Assembly: GCF_014218805.1 (NCBI RefSeq)
Contig: NZ_JACJUV010000008.1
Coordinates: forward strand, 186,001 to 250,000
Direction: 5' to 3'
Source: Teredinibacter franksiae
GTDB taxonomy: Bacteria > Pseudomonadota > Gammaproteobacteria > Pseudomonadales > Cellvibrionaceae
Length of the DNA: 64,000 nt
The position numbers and the translations under genes were made by a program. The notes beneath the pieces were generated by a model. It worked only from the letters and a program-made list of their open reading frames with translations, was not told where the DNA came from and searched no databases. How positions within the stretch are numbered: position 1 is the stretch's first letter; each line of letters opens with the position of its first letter. Shown one piece after another: positions 17,580 through 27,707 of this stretch.

Positions 17580-20500
17580 TAATCGTATTCCGACTGATTT
17601 TTTATGAGATCCATTAAGGGATCAATTTCAACACTGTAACCGGCCGCCTGTTCTTCAACAGCATATTTAACATTACGGGTTTTGATAGGGTTAGACTTCC
17701 AGCCGTCTTTTTTTGTAGCGTGAACAGCGGTATCTATTTTTGTGACTAGGATTTCATCTTGGCCATAGTTGTCGTACAGGGACTGCTTGCCCCGCGTATC
17801 GATAGATCGCGGGTAATTAACCGAGCCTTCCGGCTGGCGTACACTTTGAGCTAGCGCTTTTACCTTTTGCAGATACTCCTCATAACTGATGGCATCTTCC
17901 CTGCGTTGCGCGATTAATGCATCCAGCAATTCAGACATCTTTTCGTAGTATTTAGGGTTAATCGGCTGACCGTCGATAATGACTTTACGCACATTATTTT
18001 CAATGGTTTCGGCCATGGCCTCGGGCACTTTTTTACTGCCTGGCTTAGTGGGGTTTTGTTTGGCTTTTTCGACAATTAGCTCTATAAGGCCCAATTGCTC
18101 AAAATCGATCACTACTTCGCTGTCGTCGGCTTTAACGTAGGTGTCTAACAGGCGGCGCATGGCGGGTTCGTATTGTTTCATATCAACTTCGTCTTGCGAG
18201 GCAATTTTGATTTCTTGTCGCATATGAGCAAAGTGCTCTACTTCGGCTTTTATGTCTTTCGCTTGTTTGGCACTGTAACCCGCTGCTTCCATTTCGTTGG
18301 CCATGTTGGAATACGCACGTACTAAGGCCGCAACGTTTTTGTACAGAGATACACGCTTGGCTTCGTTTAACCGCAAGTCTTCGCTGTTGGCCACATCGCC
18401 ACAAAAGTATCGAAGGTAATCAATGAGAGTTTTGGGGTGCAGTACAGGCTCACATAAGGCCTTGATGGCCTCTCGCGCCTCTTCTAGCTTCTCTTTACTC
18501 TTATCCAAGCGGTTGGTGAGTAAGCCTGCTACGTCTTCTTTATCGTAGTCGTCAAAAGCGCCGCTGGTGTAGTCACCAATGGAGGTTTCCAAGCTGTGAA
18601 ATAAATCTTTGTAATCGATAATATAACCGTATTCTTTATCGTCACCATCCAAACGGTTCACGCGGCAAATTGCCTGAAACAAACCGTGATCTTGCATTTT
18701 TTTGTCGATGTATAAATAAGTTGCCGAGGGCGCATCAAAACCGGTAAGCAGCTTATCCACCACAATTAACAAGCGCATTTGCCCCGGCTCTTTTTTAAAT
18801 TGGGCTTTTACTTTTTTCTCAAACTCTTCAGCTTTATTAATGGCTTCTTCTTTGGGTACTTCAAAGTAGTCGGCCAGCATTTGCTGGTATATTTCGTATT
18901 GGTGCAGTTTTTCGGTTGCACCTGCGCCGGTCTCTTCGCCTTTAATATCATTGGGTGACGGCAGGTAACTGGTCACAATGGCGCACTTGCCTTTTAATTC
19001 TGTTTTGCTAAACAGCTCATACACCTTACACGCCTGATAAATACTGGCGCATACCAACATGGCGTTACCGCGCCCATCGGCTAGGCGGGGTTTAATTTTC
19101 ATGTCCTTCCAAATATCGTTCACAATCATTTCTAAACGATCTTGGCTAGACAGCACTTTTTGCATGGTGCCCCAGCGCTGCTTTAATTGCACCTTGGCCA
19201 TATCCGTTAAGCCACGGGTGTTAACCTCAAACCAATCATCGACCTTTTCGGGTGAGCGAATGTATTGGTCAATATCGCGGGCTTCGTACTGTAAATCCAA
19301 CACTACGCCATCGGCCACGGCTTCATCAAATTTGTAGGTGTGAATAAACGAGCCAAACACTTCAATGCTTTTTTGCTTGTCTTTTTTAAGTAAAGGCGTA
19401 CCGGTAAAACCCACAAATATAGCTTCCGGTAACAGTGCGGTCATAGCTTTGTGTAATTTACCGGATTGGGTACGATGACATTCATCCACAAACACGAATA
19501 GATTGCCCTTGGCGCTAAAATCTTTGGGTAGGCTTTTGGTGAGCGCCGCAAGGTAATCATCCGTTGCTTTATCGTCTTCGTCATCTTTATGCTTATCTTT
19601 GGTTTTGCGCCCAAATTTATGCACTAGGGAACACATCAACCATGGCTCGGCTTGGTTTAGCTCGGCAATCAAACCCGCACCATTTTTTGAGCGGCTAATC
19701 TCTTCATCTACACCGGCAAACACGCCTTCAATTTGCTCGTCTAACTCGGTGCGGTCAGTAATTACTAAAACTCGCGGATTATCAATATGTTCTCGAATCC
19801 ATTTAGCCAGCCACACCATGGTTAAGCTTTTACCCGAACCTTGGGTATGCCAAATAATGCCGCCCTCACCGCCTTGCACCCGCGTTTGCGAGGCTTTTAC
19901 TCCAAAGTATTGATTGTGCCGACAGGTCTTTTTAACGCCCACATCAAACACAATAAAGTTATGAATAATCTCTAAGAAGCGTTCTTTTTGGCAAAGGTTA
20001 ATAATATCGAAATCGAGAACATCTAGATTCGAAGAATCATCGGCGGCATTTACAGTGTGTACCGATAAATGCTTAAGGCTGCGATCATCCACATCCGGGT
20101 TATAGTGTGGGTTCTCTTCCTTCCAGCTGTAAAAATGTTTTTCGGGTGTTTCGATGGTGCCGTAACGTAAACCTTCGGTATCGTTACCCGCCATAACCAA
20201 TTGCATAGTGCTAAAAAAATCGCGAATAAAAGTCTTTTTTTGGTTATCTAAATTTTGGCGGATGCCTTCGGTAACAGAAACGGAAGAACGCTTAAGTTCA
20301 ATCACACCCAAAGCAATACCATTAACATAAATAACAATATCGGGGCGTTTGGTGTTTTTACCTTTAACCGTTACCTCTTCAACAATGGCGAACTCGTTGT
20401 TATGGGGATTATTCCAATCGATTAGCCATATAGTTTTGGTGTTTTCGCCCTGCCCTTGGCGAACCTTTACCCCGTAACGCAATAAGCTGTAAACCTCTTG

Positions 20501-20746
20501 ATTGGCATGGTAGAGCTTTTTACCATCGCCCATGGTCGCCGCTTGTTTGAATTGACGAATGGCATTAGTGATTAGAGCCTCATCCACGCCCTGCATTGCC
20601 AGCCATGGGCGCAAATAGCTTTCTTCGACATTGGTACTATTCGCGCGATCTTGCCAATCACCGTAATAGTGGTAATCCAATTGCTTTTGGAAAAGCTGCA
20701 CTACCCGGTTTTGGGTAACGCGTTCTCGTTGGCCAACTTTACTCAT
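17579..20746 (-). CDS. hsdR: Type I restriction endonuclease subunit R (system 1)
   Basis: This is the translocase/nuclease subunit of a type I R-M complex: it pulls DNA past the enzyme using ATP and cuts it at a distance. The N-terminal nuclease core shows RPDIVIYVNGIALGVIELKR (about residues 145-165, the D...ExK pattern). The SF2 motor has Walker A HTQGSGKS (about 297-306), VDECHRTQ (about 417-424), FVGFTGTPL and later GFDAPSATYLYIDK with QAICRVNR. Its 1055 residues are typical of the long HsdR class. It overlaps the upstream nucleotidyltransferase gene by 8 bases and the downstream peptidase by one, so all three lie in one transcription unit. Confidence 0.96.
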   Translation of the reverse strand: MSKVGQRERVTQNRVVQLFQKQLDYHYYGDWQDRANSTNVEESYLRPWLAMQGVDEALITNAIRQFKQAATMGDGKKLYHANQEVYSLLRYGVKVRQGQGENTKTIWLIDWNNPHNNEFAIVEEVTVKGKNTKRPDIVIYVNGIALGVIELKRSSVSVTEGIRQNLDNQKKTFIRDFFSTMQLVMAGNDTEGLRYGTIETPEKHFYSWKEENPHYNPDVDDRSLKHLSVHTVNAADDSSNLDVLDFDIINLCQKERFLEIIHNFIVFDVGVKKTCRHNQYFGVKASQTRVQGGEGGIIWHTQGSGKSLTMVWLAKWIREHIDNPRVLVITDRTELDEQIEGVFAGVDEEISRSKNGAGLIAELNQAEPWLMCSLVHKFGRKTKDKHKDDEDDKATDDYLAALTKSLPKDFSAKGNLFVFVDECHRTQSGKLHKAMTALLPEAIFVGFTGTPLLKKDKQKSIEVFGSFIHTYKFDEAVADGVVLDLQYEARDIDQYIRSPEKVDDWFEVNTRGLTDMAKVQLKQRWGTMQKVLSSQDRLEMIVNDIWKDMKIKPRLADGRGNAMLVCASIYQACKVYELFSKTELKGKCAIVTSYLPSPNDIKGEETGAGATEKLHQYEIYQQMLADYFEVPKEEAINKAEEFEKKVKAQFKKEPGQMRLLIVVDKLLTGFDAPSATYLYIDKKMQDHGLFQAICRVNRLDGDDKEYGYIIDYKDLFHSLETSIGDYTSGAFDDYDKEDVAGLLTNRLDKSKEKLEEAREAIKALCEPVLHPKTLIDYLRYFCGDVANSEDLRLNEAKRVSLYKNVAALVRAYSNMANEMEAAGYSAKQAKDIKAEVEHFAHMRQEIKIASQDEVDMKQYEPAMRRLLDTYVKADDSEVVIDFEQLGLIELIVEKAKQNPTKPGSKKVPEAMAETIENNVRKVIIDGQPINPKYYEKMSELLDALIAQRREDAISYEEYLQKVKALAQSVRQPEGSVNYPRSIDTRGKQSLYDNYGQDEILVTKIDTAVHATKKDGWKSNPIKTRNVKYAVEEQAAGYSVEIDPLMDLIKNQSEYD

Positions 20747-21527
20747 GGGCTAGTCCGTAAATGTCGCGCAGGGTTTGTAAAACCTCTGCGAGTGAGCGGT
20801 TGCGAATATCAAAGTCCCGCAGGTTTATCTTGTCTTCATTCTCAAGCGAAGCTAAAAAATGATTTAAATCTATTTTGATAACGTCGGGTATAGCAACTGT
20901 TTGTAACGGTGATAGTAAATTGAATAGCCGCAATACATCGTTGCGGTGTTTTTTTATATCTCTGGAATCAACCTGTTCGCCCTTGGCTTTTCGCGCGCTA
21001 AGGTCGAGACAGGCTTTGGCTTTAAACGGCAAAATATACTCCGGGCCAAGAACCGGAATTCCCTCTATGACGGTACGACCTTGTGCAATGCATTGGTAAT
21101 AGTCATCGTCCAACAAAATGGCCGATAAGCTATCGGCCTGCCCATCCATGGGAATGGGGGTTAATGTGGCGGGTGGCTGCAAATTTACGGCATCCGGAGC
21201 ACGCGAAAAAAATTCAAGCATAAACGGATAGTTTTTATTCGCAGGTTTAGCAAAACGATAAAACTGTTCACGCCGTTGCGGGTCTTTTTTTTGCTTGCCC
21301 ATCTCTTGTTCAAGATAGCCACCGGCCGCGATAAATTCCCACAGTGTATTCACAAATTCTGGCGTAATGGCTTCAATGCACAACACGATATCCAAATCTT
21401 TGGTGGCTCGAAACGCTAACCCGACGTCGTTCATGGCTAAATGACAGGCCACACCGCCAATCAAGGTGTATTGATCGCTATAGTCTGCAAAGGTGTTTTT
21501 AAATAATTCTAATCCTTGAATGGCCAT
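20739..21527 (-). CDS. AbiEii-like nucleotidyltransferase
   Basis: A protein of 262 residues. The N-terminal half has the NTase-fold signature GGVACHLAM followed by RATKDLDIVL (the GG...DxD metal-binding motif), then an alpha-helical C-terminal half with FKAKACLDLSARK. This matches the AbiEii/DUF1814-type family. In AbiE systems the NTase is the toxin and a winged-helix protein, encoded just upstream, is the antitoxin. Here too a winged-helix gene lies directly upstream, 59 bp away, so the pair could be an AbiE-like toxin-antitoxin module inside the R-M operon. It overlaps the hsdR start by 8 bases. Confidence 0.82.
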   Translation of the reverse strand: MAIQGLELFKNTFADYSDQYTLIGGVACHLAMNDVGLAFRATKDLDIVLCIEAITPEFVNTLWEFIAAGGYLEQEMGKQKKDPQRREQFYRFAKPANKNYPFMLEFFSRAPDAVNLQPPATLTPIPMDGQADSLSAILLDDDYYQCIAQGRTVIEGIPVLGPEYILPFKAKACLDLSARKAKGEQVDSRDIKKHRNDVLRLFNLLSPLQTVAIPDVIKIDLNHFLASLENEDKINLRDFDIRNRSLAEVLQTLRDIYGLAHE

Positions 21528-21586
21528 CTTGCTTCCCTATCCGTTTCAATATCCGTTTCAATATCCATTTACCTATCCATAATTTT

Positions 21587-22669
21587 CTAATTCGTTAATG
21601 CAGACTTGCTTAAGGTTATTTTTATAAGGTTATCCAGCGCCTTCGCGGTTCTTTCATCGGCGGTACCCTCCATGCTTAAACTAAGCGATAGCGCATCGAC
21701 ACATTCACCGGCGGCTTTGCCTTTGTGCAAAAGCAGTGCGGGATCATAGCGCCATAATTGCAACTGCCAGTCTTCATCAATAACACTATTTTTAGTGTCG
21801 GGGCTTTTCCAGCCTTTCGCTTTGGTCGCAATAAACTGTACGGAAGGTTGAGCCAACTCACCTTGCTTACTGACCGCTGTTTCACCGGCATAAAAAGCCC
21901 GCTTTTCTTTCAGCAATCGCAACGCCGCCTTGTCTTGTACGTTGACGGTTTTTTGTATGGGTGAACTTAAGAAAGGTTTGGCCTGCTGCCACAAATCGTT
22001 ACCGTTTTTGGTAAACGCTAAACGTTTTTCCTTGCCGACCTGCTCAATGCTTGCCAGCTGCAAGGTTACCAACTCATTAATAGCGCGGCTGAGGCTCATT
22101 TTGCTGTAATCCAGCTGCTCTGCCAAATCCTGTGCCGATGACGGATTGGGGTAAAGCCCCAGCAGGTAACGCAGCACTAGCAATTGCGCGACCGGGCTAA
22201 GCGCTGCTTCCACCTCGGTTTTGTTGGCAAAAGATTCCCGCAAATTCATACCCAGTTGTGGCAAGTACAGTTGCTTACCGGGCACCACAAAGGGCACCCG
22301 CTGTGCGATTAAGCGTTTACGATTATGGGAGCTGACCCGCTCCAGCACTACAAACACTTCACCGCCACTGCGACTTTCACCATAGGCTTTTTGAACAATT
22401 TGTAGGTGTTTGGCAATGGCAGCGGGTGTGTTGGTATTGTATGTGGCGTTGCTGATATCAGCTGTGGATGCCGTATCCGGCAGCATCACCAGCATCAGAG
22501 TGGGCTTATCGAGCAATTGCAGGGTGTAGGCGCTATAGCGATCGGCTAAATAGATTGGCAGAGCAGCTTGTTTGCCCCAGGGCTGAACCCGGCGCGCGGT
22601 CTGCTCCCCTAGGGTGTCATTGATATACCCGGCTGCCTTGTCTGCCAATGTTTGGGTGGGTGCCGTCAT
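21587..22669 (-). CDS. Winged-helix (MarR/AbiEi-like) regulator or antitoxin
   Basis: A protein of 360 residues with a central winged helix-turn-helix at about residues 165-240 (LLVLRYLLGLYPNPSSAQDL then SKMSLSRAINEL, QVGKEKRLAFT). It precedes the AbiEii-like NTase, the usual gene order of an antitoxin/repressor. The ATG at 22669 is chosen because a perfect palindrome (22700-22728) covers the alternative start at 22714 and is better explained as an operator in the leader. With a longer start the operator would be coding sequence. Autoregulation of this gene, and through it the NTase and hsdR, is likely. The ribosome site is weak for either start. Confidence 0.72.
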   Translation of the reverse strand: MTAPTQTLADKAAGYINDTLGEQTARRVQPWGKQAALPIYLADRYSAYTLQLLDKPTLMLVMLPDTASTADISNATYNTNTPAAIAKHLQIVQKAYGESRSGGEVFVVLERVSSHNRKRLIAQRVPFVVPGKQLYLPQLGMNLRESFANKTEVEAALSPVAQLLVLRYLLGLYPNPSSAQDLAEQLDYSKMSLSRAINELVTLQLASIEQVGKEKRLAFTKNGNDLWQQAKPFLSSPIQKTVNVQDKAALRLLKEKRAFYAGETAVSKQGELAQPSVQFIATKAKGWKSPDTKNSVIDEDWQLQLWRYDPALLLHKGKAAGECVDALSLSLSMEGTADERTAKALDNLIKITLSKSALTN

Positions 22670-22699
22670 AGCCTTGATTACTCTCAGTAACACGAAAAC

Positions 22700-22728
22700 G
22701 CACAGTAACATCACCGATGTTACTGTGC
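22700..22728. promoter_or_regulatory. Palindromic operator in front of the winged-helix regulator
   Basis: GCACAGTAACATC and its exact complement GATGTTACTGTGC are separated by 3 bases (ACC): 13-bp perfect arms. A further half-site (TCAGTAACAC) occurs at 22684-22693. On the minus strand TTGCAC and TACTGT are 17 bases apart and would serve as -35 and -10 boxes with the operator between them, so bound repressor would block polymerase. The likely ligand is the adjacent regulator. Confidence 0.8.
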
Positions 22729-22871
22729 AAATATTATGTTATTGTAAATACCCCGTGACGTTAACGCAACGTAGTTGATTTTGGGTGAAACAGATAATTA
22801 TCAATACAATCAATACGTTAGACGAGATCAATTCAGCGTCTTACATCATACTTTTCATTGTTATCTAGGCC

Positions 22872-24878
22872 CTATTGCCCCCCCTTGGGTTCTCTGCTGG
22901 CTTCCTGCAACAAGCTAAGCATTTCATCGCCATGTTGTTTTATTTCTGTTTCTGTCCAAGCCCCATTTAACCCAAGCAGCATTAGCATGGCGTAGAGTTT
23001 TAAACTATCAATCTGCTTTTTCGCAATATTGACGGCAAAATGTTCCTGCTTAGCTGTTGGCTGGAAGTTGCTCAGGCGGGAATTTTTGCTGTGACTGATC
23101 AAGCACAAATTGCCAAAGGCATGGAGTGATTTCTTTGGCGTCGGCTCATGGCCGTCCATCGGGTGCTGCGGGGAAAAATGCTCAACTGAGCTGCGGAAAG
23201 TAAACTCAAACTGCTTTATGATGTCGTTATTACCTCCTTTGCGCCACAGCAAATAATCCAGATAATTAAAAACAAAGTTGTTTTCAATCGCACCAAAATT
23301 CAACTTGCTATCGGGTAGACTGTACGAGGTGGATGACCGACCAGTGCTTTCCCCACCATTACCGTAGATCATGTCGTAATAGGACTGTCCTTCATCAACG
23401 GCCAGAAAACGCTGAAACACAAAAGATCTGGCCAGCCACTCCAAATAACTCAGGTAGTGAGTAGATTTTATTTGCGGCTGGCGGCACAAATAATACAGCG
23501 CCCCATTTAACCAGTGCTTATAAACAAGTGTGGGAGTTGATACATGGAACGCAGACAGCAGCATTAAAATCTTTCTGTTCACTCCCTCAAATCCGTCTTC
23601 GCCCTCGCCAAAGGTATTAATGTAGCTGACGCTCTTAGCGGAATAACGATTCAAGCGCTTTAGGCTCCAACCATCGGTTCCTTTCAAAAACTCGCGCTTA
23701 ATAATGAATTGGTCAAACAAGTATTTGCATTTTAGCAGGGCAAACGTAAAGCTCTTTACCGCTGCAATCTTGTCTTCAGCTTTGAGTATTTTCTCCTCAA
23801 ACTCATTGAGTAATTGCTTATCATCCAGCGGTACATTTTTTTCGCACCAGACCCGGAGTACGTGTAATAAAAAATTTGAAAAGTTAATAACACCGTTAAA
23901 GCGCTCAGAAGCTCCATCGTTTTCTTCGTCGCTGTCATCAACAGCTATCACCGGTTTACCGAGAATGTCTGCCAGTGTCATTGCTGTCGAATCACTTGCT
24001 GTGGTCATGGAAGAATCAGCAAGCTTAGACAATATATCTGTAAGTTCTTTAAAGTTATTGAGAACAAAACCACCCCAATCCTTGCCAAATATTTTTCCGC
24101 GCTCTGTAGTGGAAAAACCATACTGAACGTAACGCTCCATATTGGCACAAGCTTCCCACACTTTATTCAGCGCCCTTAGACTAACTTGCTTATCTTGAAG
24201 ATCACTAATTTCATTGAGTGCGGCCATCAGCCTAGATTTCACAACTTCGTGCTTTTCCAGTTGCTCGCCGCGATTATTCATCACTTCAAAATAGTGGTTC
24301 AGGTCGGTATCGTCCGGAACTTTCACGCGGGTTATTTGCACGTGGTTGAACAGGTACTCGCAAAAATCAACAAACTTTCCGTCTGGCAACTGCTTTAGCA
24401 CTTTGCCTATCAGCTCATAGCCGTTAACAACACTGGCGTTATATGCCTCCCCCCTCAACTTATGTGGCTCCACACCTTGAAAAAGCGCATCAAAAGTATC
24501 TTTAGATTTAGGTCGGCTTTCAAAATCGATATTGAGTTTTTGATACCAGGCCATATCCGGCTCAATTTTTTCTTTTTCTTCACTCTTCCCTTTGCCCGTA
24601 CTATTTTTAAGGTAGCTGGTCAGTAAAGATAAAGTGGTAAAGCGCTGCTGGCCGTCTATCACCTCAAAACTGCCATCGCTACGCTCAAATACCACCAGCG
24701 TGCCAATGTAGTACGTCTTGTTCTGATCACTTTTTTCCTGGCAATCGAAAACATCCTGAATAAGCTGATTGATCTCTGTTTCGTCCCACGCGTAGTTACG
24801 CTGGTACATGGGCACTAAATAAAGAGATGCATCACTCAATAACTGTTTAATGCTGAAGGGTTGAATACCGCTATTCAT
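22872..24878 (-). CDS. DUF262-DUF1524 (GmrSD-like) protein
   Basis: A protein of 668 residues. The N-terminal DUF262 domain has [14 protein letters not shown] and [11 protein letters not shown] (about residues 23-85), a ParB-like nucleotide-binding/hydrolysing fold. The C-terminal DUF1524 is a His-Me finger nuclease: [11 protein letters not shown], then [20 protein letters not shown] and a Lys. This is the architecture of GmrSD/BrxU-type restriction enzymes, which cleave modified DNA. It starts within the last 8 bases of the upstream DUF262 gene, and hsdS and hsdM precede it, so it is embedded in the type I operon. Whether it cuts phage DNA bearing modified bases here is inference. Confidence 0.88.
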   Translation of the reverse strand: MNSGIQPFSIKQLLSDASLYLVPMYQRNYAWDETEINQLIQDVFDCQEKSDQNKTYYIGTLVVFERSDGSFEVIDGQQRFTTLSLLTSYLKNSTGKGKSEEKEKIEPDMAWYQKLNIDFESRPKSKDTFDALFQGVEPHKLRGEAYNASVVNGYELIGKVLKQLPDGKFVDFCEYLFNHVQITRVKVPDDTDLNHYFEVMNNRGEQLEKHEVVKSRLMAALNEISDLQDKQVSLRALNKVWEACANMERYVQYGFSTTERGKIFGKDWGGFVLNNFKELTDILSKLADSSMTTASDSTAMTLADILGKPVIAVDDSDEENDGASERFNGVINFSNFLLHVLRVWCEKNVPLDDKQLLNEFEEKILKAEDKIAAVKSFTFALLKCKYLFDQFIIKREFLKGTDGWSLKRLNRYSAKSVSYINTFGEGEDGFEGVNRKILMLLSAFHVSTPTLVYKHWLNGALYYLCRQPQIKSTHYLSYLEWLARSFVFQRFLAVDEGQSYYDMIYGNGGESTGRSSTSYSLPDSKLNFGAIENNFVFNYLDYLLWRKGGNNDIIKQFEFTFRSSVEHFSPQHPMDGHEPTPKKSLHAFGNLCLISHSKNSRLSNFQPTAKQEHFAVNIAKKQIDSLKLYAMLMLLGLNGAWTETEIKQHGDEMLSLLQEASREPKGGQ

Positions 24879-26307
24879 AGTAGCTCATCCCTCTGAACAA
24901 ATTCACCAGCTCATCCTGTTCTGCGTTGCCACTCCGAGCGTTGTTTTTATTGTCAGCAGCGCCTATTGTTTCCAGTGGAATGGAGAGCACATCGTTAGGT
25001 AGTCTTGCCTCCTTGATAATTCTAAAGAGATTGCTGTTCAACACATGATTGTCCATGGTCGCCAACTGTACGGCCTGCTGTTTTATGCGACATCTGTAGG
25101 CCCAAATGAATATTTTTTCAATCGCGCTTGATAGCCCATGCGTACCGAACTTATCCATATAAAAAATCACCGCACAATCAAACATAGAGCGTACATATTG
25201 ATCCCCCGTACGAGTACGAGCTTTGTAACTGTTTAAGATTTTGATAATTTCACTGGCTTGAGTGCTGAGTTCCTCGTCATTGATAATCACTGGCTGGTCA
25301 ACACTAACAGGGGTATGTTCGTTGGAAATGATGGCAGACACTTGTTGCTGATAATGTTCGGCCATCTCGAAAAAACGCCGACCGTTGATAATCATCTGAT
25401 CCAGGCCAAACGGAAACGCCTGTTTCTGACCATCGACTTTACGCTGATACTGATTGTTATAGTCATCCACAAAATGGTGTGCAATGTCCAGTGATTTAAC
25501 GTAGGGGAAATGATCAACCTTAGCGAGATTCACGCCTTTAAATAAACCCGCCTGCTCTTTACCAAAGTAGCGGGCAGACTTGCCTTGGGCCCATTGGCGT
25601 ATTCGGTATAGGTAGTTTGCAAACAAATCGGCCAAATCATTACTGTTTAAACTCTCCCAGTGAGCGACAGTGGCCGCTTTTAGCGCCGTTTCATGTTCGG
25701 GGAATTCACGCAGATGATAGGCCTTTAGTAAATCGTGGGGATCAAGATCGCGGCCCCGCGCATTTTGCGAGTCAAAAAACTGGAACGCCTCGGAGACATT
25801 CTCAAGGGCAAACACCACTACCTGACACTTATGCAACAAGAATTCGATATGTGTTTCGGAGAATTCACTGCGCGATACCAGACGTCTGAGTTCCCTATAA
25901 TTTTGATGCAAATTTTGTTTCGAAATCTGACTGACGAACTGCTGCTTTTCCATGAATTGCAGAACGATAGGTTTTAGCGTTAACAGAAGCTCACGCAAAT
26001 CCTGACATTTGAGTTTTTCCAGGCGCTTTTCAATAACAGCCCAAACCGCCAACACCAAGGTCAGCGTACGCTGCTGGCCATCAACAATGTCTAAACACTG
26101 AATGTCTTTGTCTTGGTGTGAATGGAATACGACTGTACCCAATCGGTAAGCCGATTTATCCTGATGAGTTTGCAAATCGTGGAATAATTGCGAAACGTTT
26201 TTCAGCGTCCATTTATAAGGGCGCTGATAAATAGGGATGGCAATACGTTCCAGACGCTTTAAAAGTTCGCTGACGGAAAGGACTGACTGATCGACTGTCT
26301 CGCTCAT
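24871..26307 (-). CDS. DUF262 protein (GmrS-like, second copy)
   Basis: A protein of 478 residues. DUF262 motifs [15 protein letters not shown] (about residues 24-38) and [15 protein letters not shown] (75-89) are present, as is [20 protein letters not shown], typical of the family. Unlike its neighbour it has no clear DUF1524 nuclease signature; the C-terminal third is helical. Two DUF262 proteins in overlapping frames, one with and one without a nuclease domain, suggest a hetero-complex in which this one senses or regulates. Its start overlaps the hsdS stop by one base and its end overlaps the next gene by 8 bases. Confidence 0.87.
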   Translation of the reverse strand: MSETVDQSVLSVSELLKRLERIAIPIYQRPYKWTLKNVSQLFHDLQTHQDKSAYRLGTVVFHSHQDKDIQCLDIVDGQQRTLTLVLAVWAVIEKRLEKLKCQDLRELLLTLKPIVLQFMEKQQFVSQISKQNLHQNYRELRRLVSRSEFSETHIEFLLHKCQVVVFALENVSEAFQFFDSQNARGRDLDPHDLLKAYHLREFPEHETALKAATVAHWESLNSNDLADLFANYLYRIRQWAQGKSARYFGKEQAGLFKGVNLAKVDHFPYVKSLDIAHHFVDDYNNQYQRKVDGQKQAFPFGLDQMIINGRRFFEMAEHYQQQVSAIISNEHTPVSVDQPVIINDEELSTQASEIIKILNSYKARTRTGDQYVRSMFDCAVIFYMDKFGTHGLSSAIEKIFIWAYRCRIKQQAVQLATMDNHVLNSNLFRIIKEARLPNDVLSIPLETIGAADNKNNARSGNAEQDELVNLFRGMSYYE

Positions 26308-27707
26308 TAACCCACCTCCCGCTCCACTAATCGTGTTTTACCGGTGAGCAGCTCTTGCATCATGCCTTGTTTGATTTGTTGGGTTTTGTTGAGGCGTTGT
26401 TCTAATGCGGTAATTTCGCTATCGATGTCAGATAGAATTTCAGCAATAGCTTTCTGCTCTTCTATTGTTGGGAATAGTAACGAAAAACCCAATATCGTAC
26501 TCGCCTTCAAAAAGCTAGTTCCTACTTGCGTAGCATTCATTTTCACCTGAGATCTGACTGATTCTGATCGAAGAAGGTAAAAAAGATATTTACTGCAACA
26601 ATTATTGTTGGCTCGAATTAGCGCAACATTGTGATCATAAACAGTCAATTCATCTAGTAAGTTTACGACCATAACCTTCCCAACCCCTTCAAGCTTTACA
26701 GAGGCTAGTGCTATAAATATATCTCCAATGGCTACCTTATAAGCTCTCGATTCTTCAGCAGTAATTACAGTCCGTTGCGTTAATTCAGGGTTGAATTGGT
26801 CTAGTTTAAACACATCCCCGAGCTTAATTATTTTTGTCCCAGATCCGTAATACTTTTGATCTTTATATAAACCAGACGGCAGCCTTTGGCTCTCTACAAT
26901 ATTCTTTAGCTCCACCACCTCCCAATCCACCGGTATTTCACCCAGTTCGGTTTGTTTGTAGCCTGGGGTGGTGGTTTTGTTGTTTTGGGGGTTGGCCGGC
27001 GATTGGCCATTGGTGGCGTTGCCCGATGGGTGTTTGCCTGTGCCAAAAGGCGGTAGGCGTTTTTTACCGGTGAGCAGTTGTTGCATGGCGGCGGTTTTTA
27101 TTACGCGTTTTTTGGCGATGAGTTTTTCTAGTGAGGTGATTAGGGCATCGACATCGGAGAGGGCGTTGGCTATGGCGGTTTGTTCTTTTAACGCAGGAAC
27201 AGCAAGTAGGTACGGGTTTAATTTTTCTAAATTTATATTCAACTGAGCATTGTGTGTAGCAAGCGATTCAAATTCTGACTTCCTGAATTTTAACGTTTGC
27301 ATTAACCAATACTTATTTATATCTGAATTACTACTAATTGCAATTAAACTATCTGGACAAGCAACAGGAAAAGAAACTATAGCAACATCACCGATATTTG
27401 CGGCAATAGTAAAAAAAAGCGTTTCCGCCGGAAAAATCCGACTAACTTTCAGTCCTTCTTCGTTCAACGTCTGACTGTATGTAACTTCGACCCCATTGAA
27501 TCTCGCTATATCGCCAGTTTGAATGAATGGAATTTTTCCACCAAAATATTTTGGATCATTCCTAGGTCGCGCACTAAACTTTCCCCGTTCCAATTTGGCA
27601 ACATTATCAAACCTCAGGACGCACCATTCTTCAGGAATAACCCCAACTTCCGTCTGCTTGTACCCCTTCGGCACCTTCTGCAATTCGCTATTCACCCCGC
27701 TCACCAC
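26307..27707 (-). CDS. hsdS: Type I specificity subunit S (system 1)
   Basis: HsdS reads the bipartite target sequence and positions HsdM and HsdR. Two target-recognition domains are visible, each opening with the same conserved motif: GYKQTEVGVIPEEW near residue 14 and GYKQTELGEIPVDWEVVEL near 250. Each ends in a coiled-coil dimer helix (LSDVDALITSLEKLIAKKRV; LSDIDSEITALEQRL). A low-complexity linker with Asn/Pro/Thr (NATNGQSPANPQNNKTTTP) joins the halves. It overlaps hsdM by 7 bases upstream and the DUF262 gene by one base downstream. Confidence 0.95.
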   Translation of the reverse strand: MVSGVNSELQKVPKGYKQTEVGVIPEEWCVLRFDNVAKLERGKFSARPRNDPKYFGGKIPFIQTGDIARFNGVEVTYSQTLNEEGLKVSRIFPAETLFFTIAANIGDVAIVSFPVACPDSLIAISSNSDINKYWLMQTLKFRKSEFESLATHNAQLNINLEKLNPYLLAVPALKEQTAIANALSDVDALITSLEKLIAKKRVIKTAAMQQLLTGKKRLPPFGTGKHPSGNATNGQSPANPQNNKTTTPGYKQTELGEIPVDWEVVELKNIVESQRLPSGLYKDQKYYGSGTKIIKLGDVFKLDQFNPELTQRTVITAEESRAYKVAIGDIFIALASVKLEGVGKVMVVNLLDELTVYDHNVALIRANNNCCSKYLFYLLRSESVRSQVKMNATQVGTSFLKASTILGFSLLFPTIEEQKAIAEILSDIDSEITALEQRLNKTQQIKQGMMQELLTGKTRLVEREVG

